A DNA stretch of 56,579 nucleotides from an uncultured Eggerthellaceae bacterium (lineage in GTDB: Bacteria; Actinomycetota; Coriobacteriia; Coriobacteriales; Eggerthellaceae): the NCBI GenBank assembly GCA_947565915.1, contig CANOHY010000009.1, positions 1-56,579 of the forward strand, in the 5' to 3' direction. Both the position numbers and the translations under genes were made by a program. The notes under the pieces were generated by a model, which was not told the origin of the DNA, made no database searches, and worked only from the letters and a program-made list of their open reading frames with translations. Within the stretch, counting starts at the first letter, position 1, and every line of letters starts with the position of its first letter. This document shows, one piece after another, positions 34,083 to 41,208 of the stretch.

Positions 34083-36008
34083 ATGGAAACATTCTTCAGT
34101 GAGTTTCATAGCGATATAAGTCAGATGCCCGTAACCCTCGAAGATTATCCGCACCTCACTGTTTCCATGATTGTTGACGAGCTCACAAGGCTTGGGGCGC
34201 AGATTCTTCACGAGGCTTCGAAGCCTCGCCGCACGTTTCGTTGGTATAAGCGCGCCTTGCGACCGACTGATGACACCCTTTCCGAATCTGTTTCAAGTGA
34301 TTCCTTCATAGAAGAAGGCGAAAGCGAAGGCACGGATGCTAGCGATGGCGAAGGCAAGAAGCGCCTGTTCGGCGTGAAGGAGATTCTTTACATCTGCACG
34401 GCTCGAACGGCACCCCTTCTCTTCAAACGCCATAAGCATGCCTACGCGCTGGTGATAGTCAAGCCCGATACCGACCTTACGCCGCTTGCCAGCTACATGT
34501 CGCGGTGCTTGATTGTTTCGGCCAGCGAGAATGCGTCGCCCGACATAATCGACCAAGGAGTGAAGTCGCTGTTCACGCGCATGCTCATTTGGGAGTGCGC
34601 GCTGGAGTCAATCACGCTCAAAGATGGCGAGCTGACCGACATGCTGGAAGTGAGCAAGCCCATCATCGGCAACTACATCTTCGCTTCGGACCTCGATGGC
34701 AACGTCATCGCGTGCATGCCCGGCATGGAACCGCCCGACGACCTCCATCGTCACATCATCAGCAGCAAGACGCTCGATGCTCAAGTTATGAAGACCTTGC
34801 GTCCCAAAGCGCCTCAAGGAGAGCTTTGCACCTTCCAGCCTTCGGGCCCCAGCTTGTATACGCAGATCTCCTACCCGGTATATGTTGAATGTTCCTACAC
34901 GGGCTCGCTTTCAATGACGTGCAACAACCGTGTCGATACGAAGGGCCTGCGCGACCAGTTCAAGATTCTCTGCGACTGCTGCATGCCGTTTTTTAGGCGC
35001 ATATGGGTAAACCAGGTAACGGCCAGCACGCCCTCCATCTTCTTCTTCAACCGGCTGCTGACTAACGACATTCCCGACGAAACGTATCTGGAGACGCAGA
35101 AAGAGAGCCTGGGCCTTTCCACGATGAATCGCTTCAAGCTGGTGCTGCTCGACATCGACGTCAACTTCGACGTTGCACGCTCTAAGCGCGTGAGCGCAAC
35201 GGCATCCAAGCTCAACAACAAGAAGGTGCACATATTCCCCTATCAGGGCAAGCTGCTGATGCTGATGTATGGGAGCATTAGCGACGATTTGCTCGCGCAT
35301 GCCACGGTGATGCGCGTGATAACCCAAACAATCTACGAGCCGTTCGGGGTTCCCGGGTGCATCTCGTCAGTGTTCTACAACATCACCGACCTCGATCTGG
35401 CTTATCAGCAAACGCTCGTAGCCTACCAGTATCGCCCTGCCATCATGCGCGCACGGTTCGCCGATGACGAATTCAATACCGAGGCGCTCGTTACCTTCGA
35501 AGCCGCCCTTATGTATTACCTCATCGACAATCACAGCCACGACGAGCGCTTCTTGGAATTCGCTTTCTCATCGTCGGTAATCAGCACGCTTTATAACGAA
35601 GATTTGGAGAGTGGGACCAATCATCTGTCTATCCTGTGGTGCTATCTCTACAACGAGCGCAACGCCACTGCGGTCGCCGACCATCTGCACATGCATCGCA
35701 ATACGGTGCTCTACAACATACAGAAGATCGAGCAGCGGTTTGGCCTGAGCCTTGATGACAAGACGGTGCGCGATTGGATGCTGCTATGCTTCCGCTACCT
35801 CATCGTGAACACGGATTCCCGCATCTTCGACAACTCCTTCGTCATCGACGAGCCGATTAACTCTGACAAGCCCATAATCTCGCAACATCCGAAGAGAACA
35901 GCAAGGGCAATGCAGGCGAAGTCGGCGCATGGGCGTTCGCAAGACGCCGAGGAGCCGAAGCCTCCTAAACGGCGAAAGACGCGAAAGCGCGAGGGAGCGC
36001 AAGCTTAG
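34083..36008 (+). CDS. PucR/CdaR-type transcriptional regulator
   Basis: This 641-residue protein carries the PucR C-terminal helix-turn-helix near residues 530-565 ('CYLYNERNATAVADHLHMHRN-TVLYNIQKIEQ' type). Upstream is a GGDEF-like CdaR middle region ('DLDLAYQQTLVAYQYRP') and a long N-terminal sensor part with an acidic Ser/Glu/Asp linker around residues 70-95. The last 50 residues are highly basic and probably disordered. No adjacent catabolic operon is apparent, so the target is unclear. Overall architecture parallels the 17036 regulator. Confidence 0.75.
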   Translation: METFFSEFHSDISQMPVTLEDYPHLTVSMIVDELTRLGAQILHEASKPRRTFRWYKRALRPTDDTLSESVSSDSFIEEGESEGTDASDGEGKKRLFGVKEILYICTARTAPLLFKRHKHAYALVIVKPDTDLTPLASYMSRCLIVSASENASPDIIDQGVKSLFTRMLIWECALESITLKDGELTDMLEVSKPIIGNYIFASDLDGNVIACMPGMEPPDDLHRHIISSKTLDAQVMKTLRPKAPQGELCTFQPSGPSLYTQISYPVYVECSYTGSLSMTCNNRVDTKGLRDQFKILCDCCMPFFRRIWVNQVTASTPSIFFFNRLLTNDIPDETYLETQKESLGLSTMNRFKLVLLDIDVNFDVARSKRVSATASKLNNKKVHIFPYQGKLLMLMYGSISDDLLAHATVMRVITQTIYEPFGVPGCISSVFYNITDLDLAYQQTLVAYQYRPAIMRARFADDEFNTEALVTFEAALMYYLIDNHSHDERFLEFAFSSSVISTLYNEDLESGTNHLSILWCYLYNERNATAVADHLHMHRNTVLYNIQKIEQRFGLSLDDKTVRDWMLLCFRYLIVNTDSRIFDNSFVIDEPINSDKPIISQHPKRTARAMQAKSAHGRSQDAEEPKPPKRRKTRKREGAQA

Positions 36009-36032
36009 AGCATCTTTGGCATGTGGCGTTTG

Positions 36033-36100
36033 GGAAGACAGGGGGACGTGTGCTTTGCCCACGAAAATCAGTGAACAAAGCACACGTCCCCCTGTCTTCC
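36033..36100. repeat. 25-bp perfect inverted repeat, REP-like or terminator
   Basis: Left arm 36033-36057 (GGAAGACAGGGGGACG...) and right arm 36076-36100 are perfect reverse complements with an 18-nt loop. It lies 24 bp after the regulator stop. A stem this long and perfect, without a T-run, resembles dispersed REP/RAYT-type palindromes more than an ordinary terminator. Confidence 0.7.
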
Positions 36101-36224
36101 GCACGGGCGCTTTTCGGGAATGTGCGCAGGCTGCGAAGACGGAGAGCGAAAACAACCCGAGCGTGACAAACCGGGTATCAGCTTGCTTGCTGGCGTTAAG
36201 TCGGGTAACATGCATTTTTGCTGC

Positions 36225-36315
36225 GGAGGAGTGACCGAGAGGCCGAAGGTGCTCGCCTGCTAAGTGAGTAACGGACACAATCCGTTCTAGGGTTCGAATC
36301 CCTACTCCTCCGCCA
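36225..36315 (+). tRNA. tRNA-Ser (anticodon GCU), prophage attachment target
   Basis: This is a 91-nt class II tRNA. The acceptor GGAGGAG pairs with CTCCTCC, the anticodon loop is CTGCTAA (GCT), a long variable arm is present, the T-loop is GGTTCGAATCC, and CCA is encoded. Prophage genes start directly after its 3' end, so that end is the likely attachment core. Confidence 0.93.
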
Positions 36316-36358
36316 TTATTTCCCCAGTTCAGAGGCTTGTAAAATCCAAGAACAGCCA

Positions 36359-36380
36359 AAGTGGTGCACAAGTGGTGCAC
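36359..36380. repeat. Tandem 11-bp repeat next to the attachment tRNA
   Basis: AAGTGGTGCAC occurs twice with no spacer (36359-36369, 36370-36380), 44 bp past the tRNA. Short direct repeats at this position are typical arm-type sites for tyrosine recombinases. Confidence 0.6.
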
Positions 36381-36393
36381 GGAATACAAGAAC

Positions 36394-36418
36394 GCGCCCC
36401 GGCCAAGGGCCAGGGCGC
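36394..36418 (-). terminator. Terminator-like hairpin at the end of the lysis genes
   Basis: GCGCCC..GGCC and GGCC..GGGCGC form a GC-rich stem with a short loop just past the endolysin stop, followed on the minus strand by GTTCTTGTATT. It likely ends the late transcript. Confidence 0.6.
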
Positions 36419-36446
36419 TGCATCGTTCGCTTTGTGATGGATGTCT

Positions 36447-37406
36447 TTAGGCGGCCATGCGGAAGCACTCGCCATCGTCATGCCAGCCTTTCGCAACGTT
36501 CTCGACAAGCTCTTTCGAGCCAGCCTTGACGTAGATGTAGTCATCCTCCCACTTGTTGTACAGGCGGTGATAGACCATGCCACCAGTTGCAAACCCGAAG
36601 AACGGAACGCCCTCGTACACCCAGCCCTCGTTGCCGGGGGTCATGTCCTGGAGCGCCTTGGCCTCGTCGTAGGAAGCCGTTAGCAGGTGCCGCCCGGTGT
36701 AGGTGTTGTACATGCGGTAGATTGCCACGGTGCCGCCCGGCGGAGCGACGAACGCCCTGCCATGGTCTTCCCATCCGGCCTTTAGCAGCTTCTGCTTCTC
36801 GGCGGACTCGACCACGTAGTGGTGGTAGTGGTCCCACTTGTTCCACAGGCAGATCGCATCTCCACCGTTGTTCTTAACGGGCTTCAAGTCGTCCTCCTTC
36901 TTTCCTGCGAGGCGCGCGTTCACCTCGCTTGCCAGCTTTCCCATGCGGGACTTGAGATAGGGGCCAGGGCACGCCGTGGGGGCGAACATGTAGTGGCAGG
37001 TGAGCGAGCCGGATGCATCCCCTGTCCATGACAGCCACTTGATGCCGTTGCGCTGGCAGATGTCCACGCAGAGGGCCACCAGGCTATTCCACGCGGCATC
37101 GGAGATGGGCCAATCTCCTCCAACGGAGCTGTTAGACACCTCGATGGTCACGGCCTGCTGGTCGTTCTCGGGGCTGCTCGATGCCCACGAGCGCCTGTCC
37201 TCGGGCACGTAGAGGGCGATGCGGCCATCGTTGCCTATGCCGTAGTTGGATGATGCCTGCCTTGCCGGGTTGGCGAACACGCGCCCGCACGTCTCAACGT
37301 CGAGCACGCCTGCCATATGGTGCGGCGTGATCTTGGTGATGGGCTTGTAGCGCGGCGAGCTGTTGGGGCTTATGGCCGTGTAGCTAATCAGAGGGCTGTT
37401 GCTCAT
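36447..37406 (-). CDS. Phage endolysin: N-acetylmuramoyl-L-alanine amidase with wall repeats
   Basis: This is a 319-residue lysin. The N-terminal ~165 residues are an Amidase_2-like catalytic domain: zinc His in 'ITPHHMAG' (residues 26-33), 'YGIGNDGRIALYVPEDRRSW', and the second His/Cys region 'TCHYMFAPTACPG'. The C-terminal ~130 residues are three DUF5648-like repeats ('LWNKWDHYHHYV', 'YRMYNTYTGRHLLT', 'HRLYNKWEDDYIYV'), closely matching the wall-binding repeats of the host transpeptidase at 15065. There is no signal peptide, so it would need the holin for export. It cleaves the glycan-peptide amide bond during lysis. Confidence 0.88.
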   Translation of the reverse strand: MSNSPLISYTAISPNSSPRYKPITKITPHHMAGVLDVETCGRVFANPARQASSNYGIGNDGRIALYVPEDRRSWASSSPENDQQAVTIEVSNSSVGGDWPISDAAWNSLVALCVDICQRNGIKWLSWTGDASGSLTCHYMFAPTACPGPYLKSRMGKLASEVNARLAGKKEDDLKPVKNNGGDAICLWNKWDHYHHYVVESAEKQKLLKAGWEDHGRAFVAPPGGTVAIYRMYNTYTGRHLLTASYDEAKALQDMTPGNEGWVYEGVPFFGFATGGMVYHRLYNKWEDDYIYVKAGSKELVENVAKGWHDDGECFRMAA

Positions 37407-37497
37407 CGTCTTCCCCCTTGCCGTCGGAGAGCTCCTGGAACGTCTCGGGCGCTACCTCCTCGCCATCCGTTAGCTCGATGTCGAACTCGCTAGTCAT
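37384..37497 (-). CDS. Small acidic phage protein in the lysis cassette
   Basis: This 37-residue, very acidic peptide ('TSEFDIELTDGEEVAPE') starts at ATG 37497 behind AGGTGG. Its start overlaps the end of the holin-like gene by 8 bp and its end overlaps the endolysin start by 23 bp, a typical lysis-cassette arrangement. Function unknown; the longer frame to 37581 lies inside the holin-like gene. Confidence 0.5.
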   Translation of the reverse strand: MTSEFDIELTDGEEVAPETFQELSDGKGEDDEQQPSD

Positions 37498-37741
37498 CAG
37501 TGCCACCTGCCTTGATGTCGGCGTTTCCCTTGCCGATCTCGGCTTGGATTGGCGATAGCACGGCCATTGCCAGTGGCACAACCGCCATGTTGACCCACTC
37601 AGGCGCTCCCGAGATGGACGTGAGGCATCCGATGCCCACGCCTATGACTCCCTGCGCGATGGTGCGCTGAAGACGAGCTGACGGCGCGGGGTCTGCGCAC
37701 CAATCAACGAACCTCTGCGTGATGGACTTCTTCTCTGTCAT
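37490..37741 (-). CDS. Holin-like phage protein
   Basis: This 83-residue protein has two hydrophobic stretches ('IAQGVIGVGIGCLTSI' and 'VNMAVVPLAMAVLSPI'), a charged N-terminus and a polar C-terminus, matching class II holins in size and topology. ATG 37741 follows AAAGGAAAG; the extension to 37780 overlaps the upstream gene. The position beside the endolysin supports the call, though no specific holin family is recognised. Confidence 0.65.
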   Translation of the reverse strand: MTEKKSITQRFVDWCADPAPSARLQRTIAQGVIGVGIGCLTSISGAPEWVNMAVVPLAMAVLSPIQAEIGKGNADIKAGGTDD

Positions 37742-37766
37742 GATCTTTCCTTTCTCCCTTGGCTTG

Positions 37767-38168
37767 TCATTCGTCGCCATCGATGGGGATTGCCTCGCCG
37801 CCTACTGGCATAGCGTTGGCCTTCTTCACGACAGCGTGGATGTAGTGGTTCCCGCCAAGCGCGAAGTAGCTATCGGCGAGGCGGTTCATCGTGTCCAGCT
37901 CCATGTGCGTGATGTAGCCGCGCTCCTTGGCCCGCTCGTAGATGCGCACGATCTGCGCCTTGAGCTGGTTGCGCTGCGATTCCATGAGGATTCCGTGCTC
38001 GACTATCAGCTGGGCCAGGTCAGCCTTTGCCGACATGAGCTCCTTGTGCTCTTTGCGCCACTTGCGCGTCTGGATGATGAATCCTGACACAAGGCCAATG
38101 AGGCCGCCTAGGGCCATCATCAGGATGCCCGATATGATGCTCGGTATCGCGTTAGCCAGTTGCTCCAT
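37767..38168 (-). CDS. Phage membrane-anchored lysis or tail-associated protein
   Basis: This 133-residue protein has one N-terminal membrane helix ('IPSIISGILMMALGGLIGLVSGFII') followed by a long charged helix ('RKWRKEHKELMSAKADLAQLIVEHG') and a short C-terminal part. It could be a second holin/antiholin-like component or a hemolysin XhlA-like protein. It lies between the collar fibre and the holin-like gene. Confidence 0.55.
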   Translation of the reverse strand: MEQLANAIPSIISGILMMALGGLIGLVSGFIIQTRKWRKEHKELMSAKADLAQLIVEHGILMESQRNQLKAQIVRIYERAKERGYITHMELDTMNRLADSYFALGGNHYIHAVVKKANAMPVGGEAIPIDGDE

Positions 38169-38226
38169 TCGCCTAACTCCGTCGGTTCGCTTGTCGGAGA
38201 GAGGTTACGCAGCGTGTCGCTTGGTG

Positions 38227-39177
38227 CTAGGCCGTCCGCTTCCACATATTCACGACCTCGTAGGGTGGCATGTTGTTGTGAGCCTCGTCGTTTCCGAGGT
38301 AATCAGTCCACATCGCGGTTCCACCAGTCGTGCATGCGCCGCCACCCACGGTGCCCGTGCGCCCGATGTATGTGTCGTTCCAGTTTGCGCCGTTCGCGAC
38401 GCCCTTGACCTCATGGCTCGAAGAGCCTATGACCATGATGTTGCCTCCGTTTGCGCTGGAGTGCGAGTGGTTCGGGACAGAATGCGTATGGCTGGCAATA
38501 TAGTGCCTATGGTTCGGTATTTCGTTCCTGGACAGCTTGTGGGTCTCTTCGCCTCCAATAAGGCCAATCGTATGCGCGGCGGAGCTTCCCAGAAGGAACC
38601 TCCCCTCCATCTTGGCCCAGGTGGTTCCCTCGTAGATGTCGTTCGGGTCTTCGCTGGTGGTCATCTGCAGAACCGAACCGACAGGGAACGGGCAGAACGA
38701 CGTGTATGGATGGAGCACGGTCATGAGGTTGGTTGGCGTTTGGGGGCTTACGCCGTCGATGAGCACGGAGCATATGGGGTGGTCGGTTGTCGTGTAGCCG
38801 TCGGAGAGGTCGTCGTCTATGTAATCGGGAACCGTCGGCGTCCCGGTAGTCTCCTCGCCCTGTATCACCACCAGCTCGCAGCCTTCGCTCGGCGATGTGG
38901 TGATTCGGGCAACCACGAGGTCGATGCGCTTCTTCCCAGGGGTACCGTTCTCTATGGTCAGGTCTTCGTAGTCCTCGTCTATCGTCCAGTGGTAGCCGTT
39001 GCAGATGGCATCCCCGCCCATGATGCGCAGCGTGTTCGCGTTGACGATGGAGGCGGCGAATCTGCCGCGCACGTCGAGGGCGTGCTTGCCGCCTCCAGCT
39101 ATGCCCGCCTGGTAGTGCGCTTCCTGTCTGCTCGTCACGTGGGGCTCTCCCCACGATGCGGTAACCAGTTCTGCCAT
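38227..39177 (-). CDS. Phage tail fibre/collar protein
   Basis: This 316-residue protein has an N-terminal baseplate-attachment-like region and a C-terminal phage collar-type domain: 'FPVGSVLQM', 'WAKMEGRFLLGSS', His-rich 'HRHYIASHTHSVPNHSHS', and the ending 'NNMPPYEVVNMWKR', common in tail collar and short-fibre tips. It likely recognises the host surface. ATG 39177 follows GGAG; the frame upstream to 39264 overlaps the next gene. Confidence 0.75.
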   Translation of the reverse strand: MAELVTASWGEPHVTSRQEAHYQAGIAGGGKHALDVRGRFAASIVNANTLRIMGGDAICNGYHWTIDEDYEDLTIENGTPGKKRIDLVVARITTSPSEGCELVVIQGEETTGTPTVPDYIDDDLSDGYTTTDHPICSVLIDGVSPQTPTNLMTVLHPYTSFCPFPVGSVLQMTTSEDPNDIYEGTTWAKMEGRFLLGSSAAHTIGLIGGEETHKLSRNEIPNHRHYIASHTHSVPNHSHSSANGGNIMVIGSSSHEVKGVANGANWNDTYIGRTGTVGGGACTTGGTAMWTDYLGNDEAHNNMPPYEVVNMWKRTA

Positions 39178-39185
39178 GATTACTC

Positions 39186-39428
39186 CTAATCGTCCATGAA
39201 CTTCTGCGTCTCTTCGCGCTGGTCGTAGGAGATGGATTCCCACTTCTTCCAGCATTCCTCGCACAGGGTCGATTTCCGCTGCACTCCGTTCACGTCAACC
39301 CAGACCACCACATGCCAGTCGCCGACCCTCTTGTCCTCGTCGCGCATGTACTCGACCGGCTTCTTCCCATCTGCGTGGTCTTCGTCCCTCCGGTCGCATG
39401 CGTAACGCTTGTATCCCTCTTCGATCAT
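39186..39428 (-). CDS. Small phage protein with a CxxC pair
   Basis: This 80-residue soluble protein has 'LCEECWKKW' near residue 57 and many charged residues. Its ATG overlaps the preceding stop as ATGA, and the collar gene follows 8 bp later. I do not recognise a family. Confidence 0.55.
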   Translation of the reverse strand: MIEEGYKRYACDRRDEDHADGKKPVEYMRDEDKRVGDWHVVVWVDVNGVQRKSTLCEECWKKWESISYDQREETQKFMDD

Positions 39429-40402
39429 GAGACCTCCTGGGCCGTCTTCGTCTCGAATGCGATCTGGTCTGAGCTGACCGTCGCTATCTTTTGAGCAACC
39501 GATGTCACCACCGTGACGCCATGCTCTAGGCTCGTGCCGCCGACTATATCGTCTATGTCGTAGGTTCCCTCGTCTGCTCCCACGAGGGCGCAGCTGCTCA
39601 TGGCTTCCTGCAGCTCCTTGAGGTGCTCGATGCCCGACTCCTCAAGGTCGGCTGCGTCGGATGAGCTGTTCTCGAAAGCCTCCTCGCGGTGGTGCATGCC
39701 GAATATGGTCTGGGTCTTCGAGATGTTCCCCTCGGCATCCGCGTAGAGGTCTAGGGTCGTCCTGGATGCGCCTTCCCCTATGCCCAGGCAATGGAGATGG
39801 TTCACCGGACGCGTCTGCCTGATCACGAAGTCGGCACGCTCCCCGTCGAGGCCGTCTTTCGTGTGGTCTGCCCGCTCGATGGCGCTGAGCACCGCCTTTC
39901 TCTCTGCCGAGCTGTACTCGATGCGGAGCTTGGCGCCTGCGCTCTTGAGCATCTCCCGGATGCCCGTGTAGGCATCCATCTGCGTCGAGATGCGCGAGAA
40001 GCTGTAGTTCGATACGGAAAAGCCGCTCGGTGCGCTCGACGCCATCATCCGCTCGGACAGGCCTATTCGCTCGATCAGGGACTGCAGCACGGCGTTGAGC
40101 TCGCCGGATACGGTATGGTAGGTGCTCCCAGCATCTGGCTTCACGAGCTGCGCAGCGAGAAGGCCATGCCATGTGGGGCCCGAGATGGTGACGAACTCCT
40201 GCGAGGTGTCTATCTCCATGGCGTCCACCATGCCGCCGTACTCAGTCCCGTCGATCATCACGTAGTAGCCGCGCCCGATGCCGTAGCTGCTCGGTATCGA
40301 TAGCTGGAAGGTGTTCTCGGTGCCGATGGTGAAGTCGCCCGATACCTTGTCGATGAAGCCGATCTCCCTGCCGTAGGGGTCTGCGTACGTGATGCCTACC
40401 AT
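39425..40402 (-). CDS. Phage tail/baseplate protein (Gp37-like)
   Basis: This 325-residue protein resembles the siphovirus Gp37-like tail proteins (tail-associated, after Dit). It has 'GRGYYVMIDGTEYGG' near residue 50 and 'SGPTWHGLLA' near residue 80. ATG 40402 is used because it overlaps the Dit stop (CCATGGTAG); the frame extending to 40840 runs inside Dit. It likely forms part of the baseplate or tail tip. Confidence 0.65.
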   Translation of the reverse strand: MVGITYADPYGREIGFIDKVSGDFTIGTENTFQLSIPSSYGIGRGYYVMIDGTEYGGMVDAMEIDTSQEFVTISGPTWHGLLAAQLVKPDAGSTYHTVSGELNAVLQSLIERIGLSERMMASSAPSGFSVSNYSFSRISTQMDAYTGIREMLKSAGAKLRIEYSSAERKAVLSAIERADHTKDGLDGERADFVIRQTRPVNHLHCLGIGEGASRTTLDLYADAEGNISKTQTIFGMHHREEAFENSSSDAADLEESGIEHLKELQEAMSSCALVGADEGTYDIDDIVGGTSLEHGVTVVTSVAQKIATVSSDQIAFETKTAQEVS

Positions 40403-41208
40403 GGTGTCGGCCTCTCCTCGTAGAGGGCAACCTCTATGCTCTGCGAGCCGCCCCATGACGCTTGCGACTTGCCGACTGGTATCTCTTCGAACGGGCGCGC
40501 CCCAGGCTCGGACACGCGCTTGTCGAACAAGCTCACCTCGGTGCCGTTCCTGTTTCGTAAGATTACGTCGCGCTTGCCGAACCCCTTGATGGTGAGCAGT
40601 TGACCGCGCTCGATCGTGCAATCTACCTGATAGCGGTTGCCAGCGATGATCACGTAGGGCGTGACGCAGGGGCCCACGAAGGTGATGTCGCATTTCGCAG
40701 GGAGCATGAACGGGTTGTTGAGCGTCATGCTCGCACCCGTGCTGTGGAGGTAGTCGAAGGGGAAGTCGTGAGGGTAGTCCAGGCCGTCGGCCTCGGGCTC
40801 GCTCGCGGAGTCGAGCGTTATCGACTTGCGCCGAACCCACACGGGAGCGTCGGTCACGATCGACAGGGTTGCTGCGTACATCTCCTCGAGCTGGTACCAG
40901 TCATGCGATGCCACGCCGTTGACGTAGCACTCCATGTAGCACTCCCCGGCGGTCAGCCTTCCGGGCTTTCCGACGATTCGGTCATACGACGTGATGTCGG
41001 CCAGTCGCCTGCGCTCGGATTCGGGGCCGCTCAGGTACGCCTCCAGCGAGTACGTCTTGATCTTGCTCTTGAACGAGAGGATCTTCCCGCCGATCGTGTC
41101 GTAGTCGCTCTCGGAGTCGAAGAGGTCGGTATCCCCGAACCCCCACACTCCCTCCCCGAACGTTATGGATTCCCCGCGGCTGTTCGTGTAGGTTATCTTG
41201 TTGATCAT
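40396..41208 (-). CDS. Phage distal tail protein (Dit-like)
   Basis: This 270-residue protein has the siphovirus distal-tail layout, with 'INKITYTNSRGESITFG' at the start and a second galectin-like part ending in 'SQSIEVALYEERP'. Its ATG overlaps the tape-measure stop (ATGA). The position between tape measure and Gp37-like protein is where Dit sits. The longer frame to 42150 lies within the tape-measure gene. Confidence 0.7.
   Translation of the reverse strand: MINKITYTNSRGESITFGEGVWGFGDTDLFDSESDYDTIGGKILSFKSKIKTYSLEAYLSGPESERRRLADITSYDRIVGKPGRLTAGECYMECYVNGVASHDWYQLEEMYAATLSIVTDAPVWVRRKSITLDSASEPEADGLDYPHDFPFDYLHSTGASMTLNNPFMLPAKCDITFVGPCVTPYVIIAGNRYQVDCTIERGQLLTIKGFGKRDVILRNRNGTEVSLFDKRVSEPGARPFEEIPVGKSQASWGGSQSIEVALYEERPTPW

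Noticed and set aside
37942..39189. 415-residue plus-strand ORF in the prophage
   Set aside because: Runs opposite two supported minus-strand genes; all other phage genes are on the minus strand.
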